Shown: positions 8,152 through 17,576 of the stretch, one piece after another
How the letters are laid out: every line of letters begins with the position of its first letter
Position numbering within the stretch: the first letter of the stretch is position 1
Assembly: GCF_003097495.1 (NCBI RefSeq)
Contig: NZ_QEOP01000001.1
Span: forward strand, 434,001-498,000
Direction: 5' to 3'
Origin: Amnibacterium flavum
GTDB taxonomy: Bacteria > Actinomycetota > Actinomycetes > Actinomycetales > Microbacteriaceae
DNA length: 64,000 bases
The notes under the pieces: generated by a model
The model's input: the letters and a program-made list of their open reading frames with translations, nothing else
Told to the model about the DNA's origin: nothing
Database searches by the model: none
Position numbers and translations under genes: made by a program

Positions 8152-9582
8152 TCAGGCGCGGGTGCGGCGGTTCGCGGTGAGGGTCAGCGCCCCGGCTCCG
8201 AGCAGCAGCGATGCGAGGATCGTCCACGGCGCGAGTTCGAACCCGGTGTCGGGCAGGCGCGGCGCGCGGGCGGCAGCGGGGGACGCCGAACGGTAGGCGC
8301 TGATGCCGTACTTGTTGGCCGAGGCGATGTCGACCGTGTAGGTCTGCGCCGGGTCGAGCCCCGAGATGTCCGTGCTCGTGGCGCTGCCCGGCAGGTTGAA
8401 GCGCTGCACAACCGCGCCCGACGAGTCGCGGACCCGCACTAGGCGGTCCGTCACCGTGACGCTCTCGAGGTCGGCCCAGATCGCCGACAGTAGACCGTCG
8501 CTCGACGACGTCGTGGACACCGTCGCAGGGGCCGACGGTGCGGCGGCGTTCGCGGTGACCCGGATCTGGCCGGTCGCGTAGTCGTAGCCGACCGTGCGGC
8601 CCAAGAAGAACTTATTGCCCGTGTTGAGGTGCCCGTCGGTGATCGTGTTGTAGACCGAGAACGAACCCGGACCCGAGTCGACGGCGAGCCAGCTCGCGAA
8701 CGAGGTCGCGCCGGTCGAGGCCGCGAAGGCCACCGAGGTACCGGCATGCAGGTGACCGATCTTCGTCTGGGTCGTGGCAGTCGTCGGCGAGGTGATGTGC
8801 GCGTAGGGCGCGAACGCCGCACCCGCGACGATGCCGCCCGGTGCACCCGTGTCGATGGTGGTGGCCTGGCACACCGATTCCTGCTCGATCTGCCAGCACA
8901 GGTCGATCGGCTTCTCGTAGACCGGGTACGCGGCACTGTTCGGATAGCTCAGGCCGGTCACCGCCGCTGCCAGCAGAACGGTCGTCGACGAGCCGGCCGC
9001 TGCCGGTGCACCCAGGGTCAGCGTCCCGCTGGTGTCGCCGAAGTTCAGTGTGTGACCGGCCGACAGGGTGGTGTCGTCGAACTGGAGGAACGGGCTGTAC
9101 CACTTCACCGTCGTGGAGGTTCCCGAGTCGATCGCCTCGTCGAGCCCCTGACTGATGCCCAGGACACCGTCGATACCGGGCATCGCGCAGCCGGTGCAGC
9201 CGCTGCCGTCGAGGAAGTTGATGCCGGTCGCGGTGTTGCCGCCGATCGAGAAGTCGGCAGTGGACACGGTGCCGACGACACTCGACCCCACGTAGGTGAC
9301 CGACGCTGTGGCGCCTGTCGCGACCGCTCCGGCAACGGGCGAGTACATGACGAGGGCTTCGGAACCGGTGTCGAGGACGACCGTGTAGGGGTCGGGGTCA
9401 CTGCCGAGCAGGATCTCCACCGTCGGGTAAAACGATCCGCTGTCGCCGGTGTCGGCGAACGTCACCGGGATATCACCGGGTGCGGCAGCGGCAGGCGTCG
9501 CCCCTGCCAACGCGGATGCGGCGACCAGAGCCGCTCCCACTGCCAACGCCGACACCCTCGCGAAACGGCGCACAGAACCCAT
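8152..9582 (-). CDS. Sortase-anchored pepsin-like aspartic protease with FN3-like domain
   Basis: Surface protein of 476 residues. A Sec signal peptide covers about residues 1-34 (ends PAAAA). The body has two pepsin-type catalytic triads, DTG at 71-73 (VVLDTGSEALVMYSP) and DTG at 244-246 (TTIDTGAPGGIVAG), with a beta segment between them (VTYVGSSVVGTVSTADFSIG) that resembles the pepsin pattern around a glycine-rich strand. An FN3-like module follows (APATVSTTSS to TYTVDIASANKYG). The C-terminus is a cell-wall sorting signal: LPDTG at about 443, a hydrophobic stretch and RRTRA. ATG 9582 is chosen for the signal peptide and an upstream G-rich ribosome site. The protease call is by motif; activity is unproven. 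A small hairpin (9597-9614) lies in the leader. Confidence 0.8.
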   Translation of the reverse strand: MGSVRRFARVSALAVGAALVAASALAGATPAAAAPGDIPVTFADTGDSGSFYPTVEILLGSDPDPYTVVLDTGSEALVMYSPVAGAVATGATASVTYVGSSVVGTVSTADFSIGGNTATGINFLDGSGCTGCAMPGIDGVLGISQGLDEAIDSGTSTTVKWYSPFLQFDDTTLSAGHTLNFGDTSGTLTLGAPAAAGSSTTVLLAAAVTGLSYPNSAAYPVYEKPIDLCWQIEQESVCQATTIDTGAPGGIVAGAAFAPYAHITSPTTATTQTKIGHLHAGTSVAFAASTGATSFASWLAVDSGPGSFSVYNTITDGHLNTGNKFFLGRTVGYDYATGQIRVTANAAAPSAPATVSTTSSSDGLLSAIWADLESVTVTDRLVRVRDSSGAVVQRFNLPGSATSTDISGLDPAQTYTVDIASANKYGISAYRSASPAAARAPRLPDTGFELAPWTILASLLLGAGALTLTANRRTRA

Positions 9583-9668
9583 CTCGAAACCCCCCGGTCC
9601 GCGCCCCCGCGGACATCCTGCTACCCAGAGATCTTCACGGGCGATCGTCACGCTATCAGGGCGCAAAC

Positions 9669-9693
9669 GGGGGCGCCGGGAGGCTCAGCCCCC
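9669..9693 (-). terminator. Possible terminator downstream of the 9701 gene
   Basis: On the minus strand a GGGGGC / GCCCCC stem (9693-9688 and 9674-9669) with a 13-base loop follows the stop of the small membrane gene and is followed by GTTTG. There is no strong T-run, so this is moderate evidence. Confidence 0.35.
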
Positions 9694-9700
9694 GCGCGTC

Positions 9701-10033
9701 TCAGAGCTGCGAGCCGGCCTCGTCGTCGTCGCCGTTCTCGCGCTGCCGGACGACCTCCACCTCGCGGGCGTTGCGTCGAGACGCCCGGTCGACGATCAAG
9801 GCGACGACCGCGCCGGCGGCGCCGAAGACGACCGCGGCGATCAGGAGCAGGAAGCCGAAGATCTGCAGGGGCCCGAACTCCCCGTCGGCGGGGAACGCGA
9901 AGGTGAGGATCAGCGCCACGATCGCGCCGACGATCACCCCGGCCAGCACAAAATTGAAGATGCGCGGGGAGCGCCTCACCCGTGCGGTGACGCGTTCGGT
10001 CTCGTCACGAGGGGCTTGGGGTTCGTCAGTCAT
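9701..10033 (-). CDS. Small two-helix membrane protein
   Basis: Unrecognised protein of 110 residues with a charged start, two hydrophobic helices (IFNFVLAGVIVGAIVALILT and IFGFLLLIAAVVFGAAGAVV) and a basic then acidic tail. It overlaps the upstream sterol-carrier-family gene by the ATGA arrangement at 10030-10033, so the two are translated together. Small membrane proteins like this often sit beside the sterol-carrier gene in actinobacteria; the role is unknown. Confidence 0.8.
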   Translation of the reverse strand: MTDEPQAPRDETERVTARVRRSPRIFNFVLAGVIVGAIVALILTFAFPADGEFGPLQIFGFLLLIAAVVFGAAGAVVALIVDRASRRNAREVEVVRQRENGDDDEAGSQL

Positions 10034-10440
10034 GGCTGGTCAAGTCTCGCCGATTCGGGAGGCGACTCAAGAACGGAGGGGAAACCGGCGATGGGCAGCT
10101 GCTCGGACAGGTCGGCGCGCAGACCGGACGCGTGCACCCGAGCCGTCTCGACAGCCTGCTGCCAGGTGAGGGCGCCACCCGCGAGAGCGAGCCACGTCGC
10201 GGCATCCATCTCGACGACGTTGGGCGGTGTGCCGCGGGTATGGCGGGGGCCCTCGATGCACTGCACCGCCGCGAACGGGGGCACCCGCACCTCGACGGTG
10301 TTGCCCTCGGCCCGTTCGGCGAGGAGCTGCAGGGTGAAGCGGACGGCAGTAGCGAGATCCTGTCGGCCCGCGTCGGGGTCGGCCTGCACACGAGAGACGG
10401 CCGACCAGCCGTCCTCGTCGGAGATCCTCGCCCGAGCCAC
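10030..10440 (-). CDS. Sterol carrier family protein
   Basis: Cytosolic protein of 136 residues resembling the actinobacterial SCP-2-like family usually found next to purine genes. Recognisable parts are VEVRVPPFAAVQCIEGP, RGTPPNVVEMDAATWLALA and the Trp-Gln-Ala segment that follows. The function is unknown; binding of a hydrophobic ligand is only inferred from the family name. GTG 10440 has TAGCGT six bases upstream and no ribosome site, so it is probably leaderless. It is divergent from purD with 51 bases between the starts. Confidence 0.85.
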   Translation of the reverse strand: MARARISDEDGWSAVSRVQADPDAGRQDLATAVRFTLQLLAERAEGNTVEVRVPPFAAVQCIEGPRHTRGTPPNVVEMDAATWLALAGGALTWQQAVETARVHASGLRADLSEQLPIAGFPSVLESPPESARLDQP

Positions 10441-10479
10441 GGCTCAACGCTACTCTCCGCGCCCGACAGCTCCCCCCGA

Positions 10480-10485
10480 TAGCCT
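10480..10485 (+). promoter_or_regulatory. -10 box of purD (leaderless start)
   Basis: TAGCCT lies exactly six bases before the purD GTG. No Shine-Dalgarno sequence is present between it and the start, so transcription probably begins at or next to the GTG. No clear -35 box is seen. Confidence 0.45.
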
Positions 10486-10491
10486 GGGACG

Positions 10492-11769
10492 GTGCGAATC
10501 CTGGTCCTCGGCTCCGGTGCCCGCGAGCACGCCATCGTCGACGCCCTCACCAGGTCGGGCGGTGAACACCAGGTCGTGATCGCGCCCGGCAATCACAGCA
10601 TCGCCGAGACCGCGACGATCGTCGGCATCTCCGACATCGAGGACGGCGACGCGGTGTCCTCGTTCGCTCTTGAGAACGCGATCGATCTCGTTGTCGTCGG
10701 GCCAGAAGCCCCGCTCATCGCGGGGGTTGCGGATGCGCCGCGCGAACGCGGGATCCCCGTGTTCGGTCCGAGCAGGGCCGCGGCCCAGCTCGAGGGCAGC
10801 AAGGCGTTCGCGAAGCGGATCATGGCGGAGGCCGGAGTACCGACCGGACGGGCGACCCGGGCCGGGACGCTCGCGGAGGCCGAGCACGCGCTCGCCGAGT
10901 ACGGGGCGCCCTACGTCGTCAAGGCCGACGGGCTCGCCGCGGGCAAAGGCGTCCTCGTGACGGCCGATCTCGAGGCCGCGACCGCGCACGCACGCCACTG
11001 GCTTGGTCACGGGCCGGTCCTCATCGAGGAGTTCCTGTCGGGTGACGAGGTGTCGCTGTTCTTCCTGAGCGACGGGCACGACGTGCTGCCCCTCAGTCCC
11101 GCGCAGGACTACAAGCGCCTTCTCGACGGGGACGAGGGCCCGAACACCGGCGGAATGGGCGCCTACTCCCCGTTGCCCTGGCTCGCGGACCGATTCGGCA
11201 CCGAACAGGACTTCGTCCAGCGGGTCCTCGATGACGTGGCCCAACCCGTCGTCCGCCAGCTCGAGCACGAGGGCACCCCGTTCATCGGCCTCCTCTACTG
11301 CGGCCTCATCGTCGACGGCGACCGCATCAGCGTCATCGAGTTCAACGCCCGCTTCGGCGACCCCGAGACCCAGGTCGTGCTCCCCCGACTCGAGACCCCT
11401 CTCGGCGACCTGCTGCTGGCCGCGGCATCGGGCGAGCTGGCAGGACGGGACTGGCCGGAGTTCTCCGACGATGTCGCGGTCGGCGTCGTCCTCGCCAGTG
11501 AGGGCTATCCCGAGGCCCCTCTCACCGGACGGCCGATCACCGGATGGCAGCAGGCACTCGCGGTGCCCGGCACGCGGATCGACCACGCCGCAACCGCCTG
11601 GAGCGACCATCACAACGGCCTCGTCGCCACGGGAGGGCGAGTGCTCACGGTCGTCGCGACCGGCGGCGACTTCACCGAGGCCCGCGAGCGCGCGTACCAG
11701 GCGCTGTCGCACCTGAGACTCGAGGGCGGACAATTCCGCTCCGACATCGCCGCGAAGGTCACCCGATGA
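10492..11769 (+). CDS. purD: Phosphoribosylamine-glycine ligase
   Basis: GAR synthetase, second step of purine synthesis: ATP-dependent joining of phosphoribosylamine and glycine. It has 425 residues. The N-terminus [15 protein letters not shown], the ATP-grasp segments [28 protein letters not shown] and [20 protein letters not shown], and the terminal ligand region [19 protein letters not shown] are diagnostic. GTG 10492 is the family N-terminus and has a -10 box six bases upstream. The stop overlaps the purC ATG (ATGA), so the two form an operon. Confidence 0.97.
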   Translation: MRILVLGSGAREHAIVDALTRSGGEHQVVIAPGNHSIAETATIVGISDIEDGDAVSSFALENAIDLVVVGPEAPLIAGVADAPRERGIPVFGPSRAAAQLEGSKAFAKRIMAEAGVPTGRATRAGTLAEAEHALAEYGAPYVVKADGLAAGKGVLVTADLEAATAHARHWLGHGPVLIEEFLSGDEVSLFFLSDGHDVLPLSPAQDYKRLLDGDEGPNTGGMGAYSPLPWLADRFGTEQDFVQRVLDDVAQPVVRQLEHEGTPFIGLLYCGLIVDGDRISVIEFNARFGDPETQVVLPRLETPLGDLLLAAASGELAGRDWPEFSDDVAVGVVLASEGYPEAPLTGRPITGWQQALAVPGTRIDHAATAWSDHHNGLVATGGRVLTVVATGGDFTEARERAYQALSHLRLEGGQFRSDIAAKVTR

Positions 11770-12617
11770 GTGCCGCCGAGATCCCCGGCTGGGCCCACAC
11801 CTATTCGGGCAAGGTCCGCGACCTCTACCGCCCCGAGGACGGCGACACCGGAGTCCTGCTCGTCGTCGCGAGCGACCGGGTCAGCGCCTTCGACCATGTG
11901 CTCGAACCCGGCATCCCCGGCAAGGGCGAGCTGTTGACCTCGCTCAGCCGCTGGTGGTTCGACCACCTTCCCGTGCCGAACCACCTCATCGAACCGCAGC
12001 GCCTTCCCGTCGAGGTCGAGCGCCGGGCGATGCTCGTGCGCAGCCTCGACATGTTCCCCATCGAGTGCGTCGTCCGCGGGTACCTGTCCGGCAGCGGATG
12101 GGCGGAGTACCAGCAGTCCCAGAGCGTCTGCGGCATCGGCCTCCCCGCCGGGCTCACCTCGGGCGACCGTCTGCCGGTGCCGATCTTCACGCCCGCGTTC
12201 AAAGCGCCGATGGGCGAGCACGACGAGAACATCACCTTCGCTCGAATGATCGAGATCGTCGGCGCCGATGCGGCATCGGAGCTCCGCACCCTGTCCCTCG
12301 ACATCTTCCAGCGCGCAAGCACGATCGCCGAGTCGAAGGGCGTCATCCTCGCCGATACGAAGTTCGAGTTCGGGCGGGACACCGACGGGGTCATCCGACT
12401 GGCCGACGAGGTGCTCACGAGCGATTCGAGCCGCTACTGGGATCAGGAGGCATGGGTGGCGGGGGTGCGCGGGCAGAGCTTCGACAAGCAGATCGTCCGC
12501 GACTGGCTGTCCGCCCACTGGGACGGCACCGGAACGCCCCCACCACTGCCCGATGAGATCGTCGAGCGCACGTCGGCTCGCTACGCCGAGCTGCTCGACC
12601 GCTTCACCGGCGCCTGA
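11766..12617 (+). CDS. purC: Phosphoribosylaminoimidazole-succinocarboxamide synthase
   Basis: SAICAR synthetase of 283 residues; joins aspartate to CAIR with ATP. Motifs include YSGKVRDLY near residue 12, VVASDRVSAFDHVL, ECVVRGYLSGSGWAEY, DENITF and ILADTKFEFG. It is translationally coupled to purD through the ATGA overlap at 11766-11769. Length and motif order are normal for the short, single-domain type. Confidence 0.97.
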   Translation: MSAAEIPGWAHTYSGKVRDLYRPEDGDTGVLLVVASDRVSAFDHVLEPGIPGKGELLTSLSRWWFDHLPVPNHLIEPQRLPVEVERRAMLVRSLDMFPIECVVRGYLSGSGWAEYQQSQSVCGIGLPAGLTSGDRLPVPIFTPAFKAPMGEHDENITFARMIEIVGADAASELRTLSLDIFQRASTIAESKGVILADTKFEFGRDTDGVIRLADEVLTSDSSRYWDQEAWVAGVRGQSFDKQIVRDWLSAHWDGTGTPPPLPDEIVERTSARYAELLDRFTGA

Positions 12618-12638
12618 CCCGACGACATGACGGGCGGT

Positions 12639-13214
12639 TCAGTCGATCGGGGCTGAGCTGCTGAGCGCCGCGGCGATGGTGCGGATTCCGAACGCGAACG
12701 CCTCATCGACGTCGCCGCCCATCCGGAAGGCGCCTGCCAGCTCCATGCTGATGAAACCGTGGGCCCAGGCCGTCACCAGGCGCGCGCCGTCGAGTCCTCG
12801 GTCAGGGCCGGTCAGTGTCTCGACCGCTTCGAAGACCGGTTCACCGGCCCGTGCGAGCGCTTCGGGATCGAGGCCCGACGAATCGGGGGCGCCCGCGAAG
12901 ACGAGTCGGTACGCAGCAGGGTGCTGACGCGCGAAGGCACGGAAGGCGGTCGCCAGCGCGGCCAGGCGGTCGCGTACGTCGCCACCGGTGTCCGGGACCT
13001 CCCGGAGCGCGGATCGGAGCTCGGCGAGCGCCGACTCCGCGACGAGCGCGATGAGGTGCTCCCGGTTGGTCACGCGCTTGTAGAGCGACGGCGCCTTGAC
13101 CCCTACGCGCTGTGCGACAGCCTGCATGGTGAGGCCGGTGAGTCCGTCGGTCTCGAGGATCGAGGTGGCGGCGTCGACGATCGCATCGAGAGAGGTGCGG
13201 TCCGGTGTCGGCAT
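12639..13214 (-). CDS. TetR-family regulator of adjacent metallo-hydrolase
   Basis: Repressor of 191 residues. The N-terminal helix-turn-helix (MQAVAQRVGVKAPSLYKRVT) is typical of TetR proteins, and the C-terminal ligand domain resembles the WHG / TetR_C_33 type (FRAFARQHPAAYRLVFAG, WAHGFISMELAGAF). ATG 13214 is preferred to an upstream ATG inside the operator; GGAG lies before it. It is divergent from the metallo-beta-lactamase-fold gene and the shared 100-base spacer holds two matching palindromes, so it very likely represses both. The ligand is unknown. Confidence 0.88.
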   Translation of the reverse strand: MPTPDRTSLDAIVDAATSILETDGLTGLTMQAVAQRVGVKAPSLYKRVTNREHLIALVAESALAELRSALREVPDTGGDVRDRLAALATAFRAFARQHPAAYRLVFAGAPDSSGLDPEALARAGEPVFEAVETLTGPDRGLDGARLVTAWAHGFISMELAGAFRMGGDVDEAFAFGIRTIAAALSSSAPID

Positions 13215-13235
13215 GGTTCTCCAGCACTGTTCGGT

Positions 13236-13278
13236 ATGGCTATTGCAATTAGCCATCATGGCTACGTACCATAGCCAT
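13236..13278. promoter_or_regulatory. Twin TetR operators ATGGCTA-N7-TAGCCAT
   Basis: Two 21-bp inverted repeats lie back to back: 13236-13256 (ATGGCTA, seven bases, TAGCCAT) and 13258-13278 (ATGGCTA, seven bases, TAGCCAT). Both arms are identical in the two copies. Centres are 22 bp apart, about two helical turns, so two dimers could bind on the same face. They fill the spacer between the divergent TetR and hydrolase genes. Confidence 0.85.
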
Positions 13279-13311
13279 ACTACTCAGATCCTCCTCGAAG
13301 GGATGAACAAC

Positions 13312-14022
13312 ATGAAGCTGGCACCGGGCCTGCACCGCATCGGCAACGACATCGTCGCCCTCTATCTCGTCGTCACCGACGACGGCATCACCGTGATCGA
13401 CGCCGGCTTACCGGGCCAGTGGCACGACCTCGCGAAGGAGCTCGCCACTATCGGACGGACCGTCGGGGACATCCGCGGCGTGATCCTCACCCACGGTGAC
13501 AGCGACCACGTCGGGTTCGCCGAGAGGCTCCGACGCGACCACGGCGTCGCGGTCTACGTGCACAGCGCCGATGCCGCGCGCTCGAGGGGCGAGGAGAAGA
13601 CCTCTCCCGCCTGGGGATCGCTCAAGGTCGGACCGCTCCTGGGCTTCATGGGGTACTCGATCCGCAAGGGCGGCCTCCGCGCTACTCACCTGAAAGAGGT
13701 CGTGCCGGTCTCCGACGGAGATGTGCTCGATCTGCCCGGCGCACCCGTGATCATCGGCATGCCCGGGCACTCCCCCGGCAGCATCGCGATCTCGGTTCCC
13801 GCGGTGGACGCGGTCTTCGTGGGCGACGCCCTGACCACGCGCCACGTGCTGACGGGGGCCGTCGGTCCGGCGCCCGCGCCGTTCACCGATGACCCGGCGG
13901 AGGCGATCGAATCGCTCCGCCGCATCGCCGGCCTCTCCGCCACGTGGGTGCTGCCCGGGCACGGCGCACCCTGGTCGGGTGGTGTCTCCGAGGCCATCCG
14001 GCTGACCACGGCTGCCGCCTGA
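13312..14022 (+). CDS. MBL-fold metallo-hydrolase under TetR control
   Basis: Hydrolase of about 236 residues with the metallo-beta-lactamase fold. The metal motif is LTHGDSDHVG (H61, D63, D65, H66), a variant in which the second His of HxHxDH is Asp; the later ligands appear in GMPGHSPGS and VGDALTT, with a final PGHG. ATG 13312 has GAAGGG nine bases upstream; ATG 13303 lies directly after that site and is less likely. No signal peptide is seen, so it is cytosolic. The variant is common in one MBL branch, so loss of activity is not implied. Substrate unknown; control by the divergent TetR suggests response to a small molecule. Confidence 0.88.
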   Translation: MKLAPGLHRIGNDIVALYLVVTDDGITVIDAGLPGQWHDLAKELATIGRTVGDIRGVILTHGDSDHVGFAERLRRDHGVAVYVHSADAARSRGEEKTSPAWGSLKVGPLLGFMGYSIRKGGLRATHLKEVVPVSDGDVLDLPGAPVIIGMPGHSPGSIAISVPAVDAVFVGDALTTRHVLTGAVGPAPAPFTDDPAEAIESLRRIAGLSATWVLPGHGAPWSGGVSEAIRLTTAAA

Positions 14023-14028
14023 GCCCTC

Positions 14029-14790
14029 CTACTGCGCCTGGGTGACGCTCATGATGACCGACGACGCGTTCCAGTAGACGGTGTACTGCTCGGTCCCGAG
14101 GTACAGACCGGTCCGGTCGAAGATGTCCTCGTTGGCGCAGGACGAAGCGGTGCCACCGGCGACCCTGACGCCCACGACGAGGCAGTAGTCGCCGTCGACG
14201 TCTCGTGCGGTCCATACTCCTCCGAGGTCACCGACCTGGCCGACGTATCTCGAACTCGCGGGGTCGATCCGGTCCACGCTGCTCGGCAGGACGTCGCGTT
14301 CCCCCTGGGGCAGGGCGAACCAGCGGTCGAGGCCGTCCGTTCCGAGCTCCTCCGGCGTCTGCGGCACCGAGTAGATGGCACGACCCGTGGTGGGGTCGTA
14401 GACCGAGGTGGGGAGACCCGGGTCGACGGCGGTCGGGGCGTCGGCGGAGGCCGCATCCTCCGGCATCAGAGCCGCGATCGCCGCTGCGGTGGCGGCACTC
14501 CCGACCGCGGCCGCCACGACGGCGGTCACGAGGAGAGCGGGCCACGGTGAGCGCCGCCTGACGGGCACCGCCGTGGCGGGCGGGGAGTCCTGCTCCGGGT
14601 CCCAGGCGGCGAAGCGGTCATCCGCCTCCACGGCGGCACTCTCGTCGACGGGGACCGGGCTCTCGAGAACGGCGAGGCGTTCGCTCTCGCGTCTCTGCAA
14701 CTCGGCCGACGCCTCCCTCACCTGCTCGCGGGTGGAACCGCGGCCGAAGACGATTCTGCGGAGCACGTCATCGGGTTCGTCGACAACCAT
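14029..14790 (-). CDS. Hypothetical membrane-anchored protein
   Basis: Unrecognised protein of 253 residues. The first ~90 residues are charged and cytosolic, with a coil-like stretch (REASAELQRRESERLAVLE). One membrane helix (WPALLVTAVVAAAVGSAATA) follows, then an external Ala/Pro linker and a soluble domain containing two Cys (GDYCLVVG, TASSCANED) that could form a disulfide. GAGGGTGAGG lies before the ATG. It converges on the metallo-hydrolase gene with only 6 bases between the ends. Confidence 0.75.
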   Translation of the reverse strand: MVVDEPDDVLRRIVFGRGSTREQVREASAELQRRESERLAVLESPVPVDESAAVEADDRFAAWDPEQDSPPATAVPVRRRSPWPALLVTAVVAAAVGSAATAAAIAALMPEDAASADAPTAVDPGLPTSVYDPTTGRAIYSVPQTPEELGTDGLDRWFALPQGERDVLPSSVDRIDPASSRYVGQVGDLGGVWTARDVDGDYCLVVGVRVAGGTASSCANEDIFDRTGLYLGTEQYTVYWNASSVIMSVTQAQ

Positions 14791-14928
14791 GCCTCACCCT
14801 CGCACGCGACGAAGTCCTGCCGCACGTCGCCCCGCGCAGGAGTCAGCGGAGCAGCGGCGAAAGGCGTGCCCGATGAGCGGGTGCCACCACCGGTCGACAC
14901 GGTCAGCCGCGAGGGGGACACTGGACGC

Positions 14929-15789
14929 GTGCCAGAACTGCCCGAAGTGCAGGCGCTCGTGACCGACCTCGCCGCACGACTGACCGGTCGCACCATCGAC
15001 CGGGTCGACATCGTCTCGTTCGCCGTGCTCAAGACCTTCGACCCGCCCGCGTCCTCCCTATCGGGGCAGACGATCACCGGGGTGAGCCGCCACGGCAAGT
15101 TCCTCGACATCGAAGTAGGCGACAAGCACCTCGTCATGCATCTCGCCCGCGCCGGCTGGCTGCGCTGGCGGCAGGCCGAGCCCGCCCCCGCCACACGACT
15201 CGGGAAGGGTCCGCTCGCCGCACGACTGGTGCTCGACGACGGATCCGGCTTCGATGTCACCGAAGCCGGCACCAAGAAGAGCCTCGCGATCTGGGTCGTC
15301 ACCGATCCGCAGACCGTACCCGGCATAGAACGACTCGGCCCCGATCCTCTCGACGACGACTTCACCGAGGAGACCTTCGCCCAGATCCTCGCCGCCGCCG
15401 GACGTGCGCAGATCAAAGGCGTCCTCCGTGCGCAGAGCAACATCGCGGGTATCGGCAACGCGTACTCCGACGAGATCCTCCACGTCGCGAAGATGTCGCC
15501 CTTCAAACCTGCCGCCATGACCGACGACGAGCGCCACCGCCTGTTCGAGGCCATGCAGGTCACATTGCGCGAGGCGGTCGCCCGGGCCGACGGGGTGGCG
15601 GCATCGGAGCTGAAACGGGAGAAGAAGGAGGGCCTCCGGGTCCACGGACGAACCGGGCAAGCATGCCCGGTCTGCGGCGACACCATCCGCCAGGTCACCT
15701 ACGCCGACTCGAACTTCCAGTACTGCCCCACCTGCCAGACCGGCGGCAAGCCCCTCGCCGACCGCGTCCTCTCCCGACTGCTGAAGTAG
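14929..15789 (+). CDS. Fpg/Nei-family DNA glycosylase
   Basis: Base-excision repair enzyme of 286 residues. After Met removal Pro2 is the Schiff-base nucleophile and Glu3 the acid (VPELPE). The helix-two-turn-helix region reads IKGVLRAQSNIAGIGNAYSD, and the C-terminal zinc finger has CPVCG and CPTC pairs. The H2TH motif has IAGIGNAYSDE where classic MutM has VGGIGNIYADE, so it may be one of the extra actinobacterial Fpg-like proteins and not MutM itself; 8-oxoguanine specificity is unproven. GTG 14929 is fixed by Pro2. A GACACT box lies six bases upstream. Confidence 0.92.
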   Translation: MPELPEVQALVTDLAARLTGRTIDRVDIVSFAVLKTFDPPASSLSGQTITGVSRHGKFLDIEVGDKHLVMHLARAGWLRWRQAEPAPATRLGKGPLAARLVLDDGSGFDVTEAGTKKSLAIWVVTDPQTVPGIERLGPDPLDDDFTEETFAQILAAAGRAQIKGVLRAQSNIAGIGNAYSDEILHVAKMSPFKPAAMTDDERHRLFEAMQVTLREAVARADGVAASELKREKKEGLRVHGRTGQACPVCGDTIRQVTYADSNFQYCPTCQTGGKPLADRVLSRLLK

Positions 15790-15797
15790 AGCGGCGG

Positions 15798-16061
15798 ATG
15801 GTCCGTTCGGAGGGTGACCGCGCCCGGGATGCGGAGCTCACGAGGCGAGCCCGGTGGTACGCGGCCTGGTCGCTCCAGCGGATCGTCGTCGGAGTTCTGG
15901 TGTTCCTCGGAGGCATGGCCTGGCTCGTCGGGTCGGGTTTCGGCCTGCCACCGTGGGCGTTCCTTGTCTGGACCGCGGCGGTGCTCGTCGGCTGGGCCGG
16001 ATGGACGCTCCTCCGACGCCGTCGGGACAGGAGCGGCGGAGGAGAGCCGCCGGTCTTCTAG
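15798..16061 (+). CDS. Small two-helix membrane protein
   Basis: Unrecognised protein of 87 residues with a charged N-terminus, two hydrophobic helices ([20 protein letters not shown] and [20 protein letters not shown]) and an Arg-rich tail. It starts 8 bases after the glycosylase stop, so it is probably cotranscribed. The TAGACT at its very end could be the -10 box for purS. Confidence 0.65.
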   Translation: MVRSEGDRARDAELTRRARWYAAWSLQRIVVGVLVFLGGMAWLVGSGFGLPPWAFLVWTAAVLVGWAGWTLLRRRRDRSGGGEPPVF

Positions 16062-16094
16062 ACTTGACGGGTCTTCCCCTGAGAGAGGTGGCCC

Positions 16095-16345
16095 GTGCCC
16101 ACGATCGTCGTCGACGTCATGCCCAAGGCCGAACTGCTCGACCCGCAGGGCAAGGCCGTCGCCGGGGCGCTGCGGCGCATCGGCAAGACCGAGTTCTCCT
16201 CCGTCCGCATCGGCAAGCGCTTCGAGCTCACCGTCGACGGCCCCGTCGACGAGAAGGTCCTCGCCGAGGTGCGCGACATCGCCGAGTCGTTGCTGTCGAA
16301 CTCCGTCATCGAAGACGTCGTGGCGATCCACGAGCAGGGCGCCTG

Positions 16346-16346
<1 letters not shown>
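16095..16346 (+). CDS. purS: FGAM synthase, PurS subunit
   Basis: Small subunit (83 residues) of the three-part formylglycinamide ribonucleotide amidotransferase; bridges PurL and PurQ. The start [20 protein letters not shown] and the core VRIGKRFEL are typical. GTG 16095 has GAGAGAGG seven bases upstream. TAGACT at 16059-16064 is a possible -10 box. The stop overlaps the purQ start by one base (TGATG). Confidence 0.96.
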
Positions 16347-17011
<665 letters not shown>

Positions 17012-17041
<30 letters not shown>

Positions 17042-17449
17042 CGACCGCGCCAGAGCGACCGCGTTGCGCACGATCGTCTCGAGCACCGCGATGTCGACAT
17101 CGTCGAGGCTCTTGATGTAGACGCAGCTCTTGCCCGTCGTGAAGGCCCCGAGGGTCTCGAAGAGCGGGTCGGGATCGCCTTCGTACGCCGAGTACAACCC
17201 GTACAGGGCGGTAGCCGCCTTGCGCGGCGCGAACCCGACGAGCACGGTGTCGCCTTCGCGACCCGACTCGTAGCGGTAGTGCACCGATCCGAAGCCGACG
17301 ATGCTCGGCCCCCACATCACCGCGGGAAGGCCCGTGGTGTGCTCGAAGAGGTCTTTGAGCCGCACTCCGTCGGAGCGCCGCCGTTGATCGGGAACGGACC
17401 GGAGGAACTCGTCGACGTCTGCCTGAGTGGGCGCGGTGGCGGGGCTCAT
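17012..17449 (-). CDS. DUF1801 domain protein
   Basis: Cytosolic protein of 145 residues of the DUF1801 (YdhG-like) family, a small alpha/beta fold of unknown function. Recognisable parts are [20 protein letters not shown] and the segment ending [22 protein letters not shown] lies six bases before the ATG with no ribosome site, so the message is probably leaderless. Its 3' end overlaps purQ by 30 bases. Confidence 0.85.
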
Positions 17450-17576
17450 GGCGAGAGGTTAGTCCCGCCCGTCCCGGCGATGCCAGGCGGGCCTTCACCG
17501 CCCGATGAAAGCGGGTCGCGATCGGGGGCTTCCTACCTGAACGGGGGCGTCAGGCGGGGGCGCTACGGTGTGCCCT

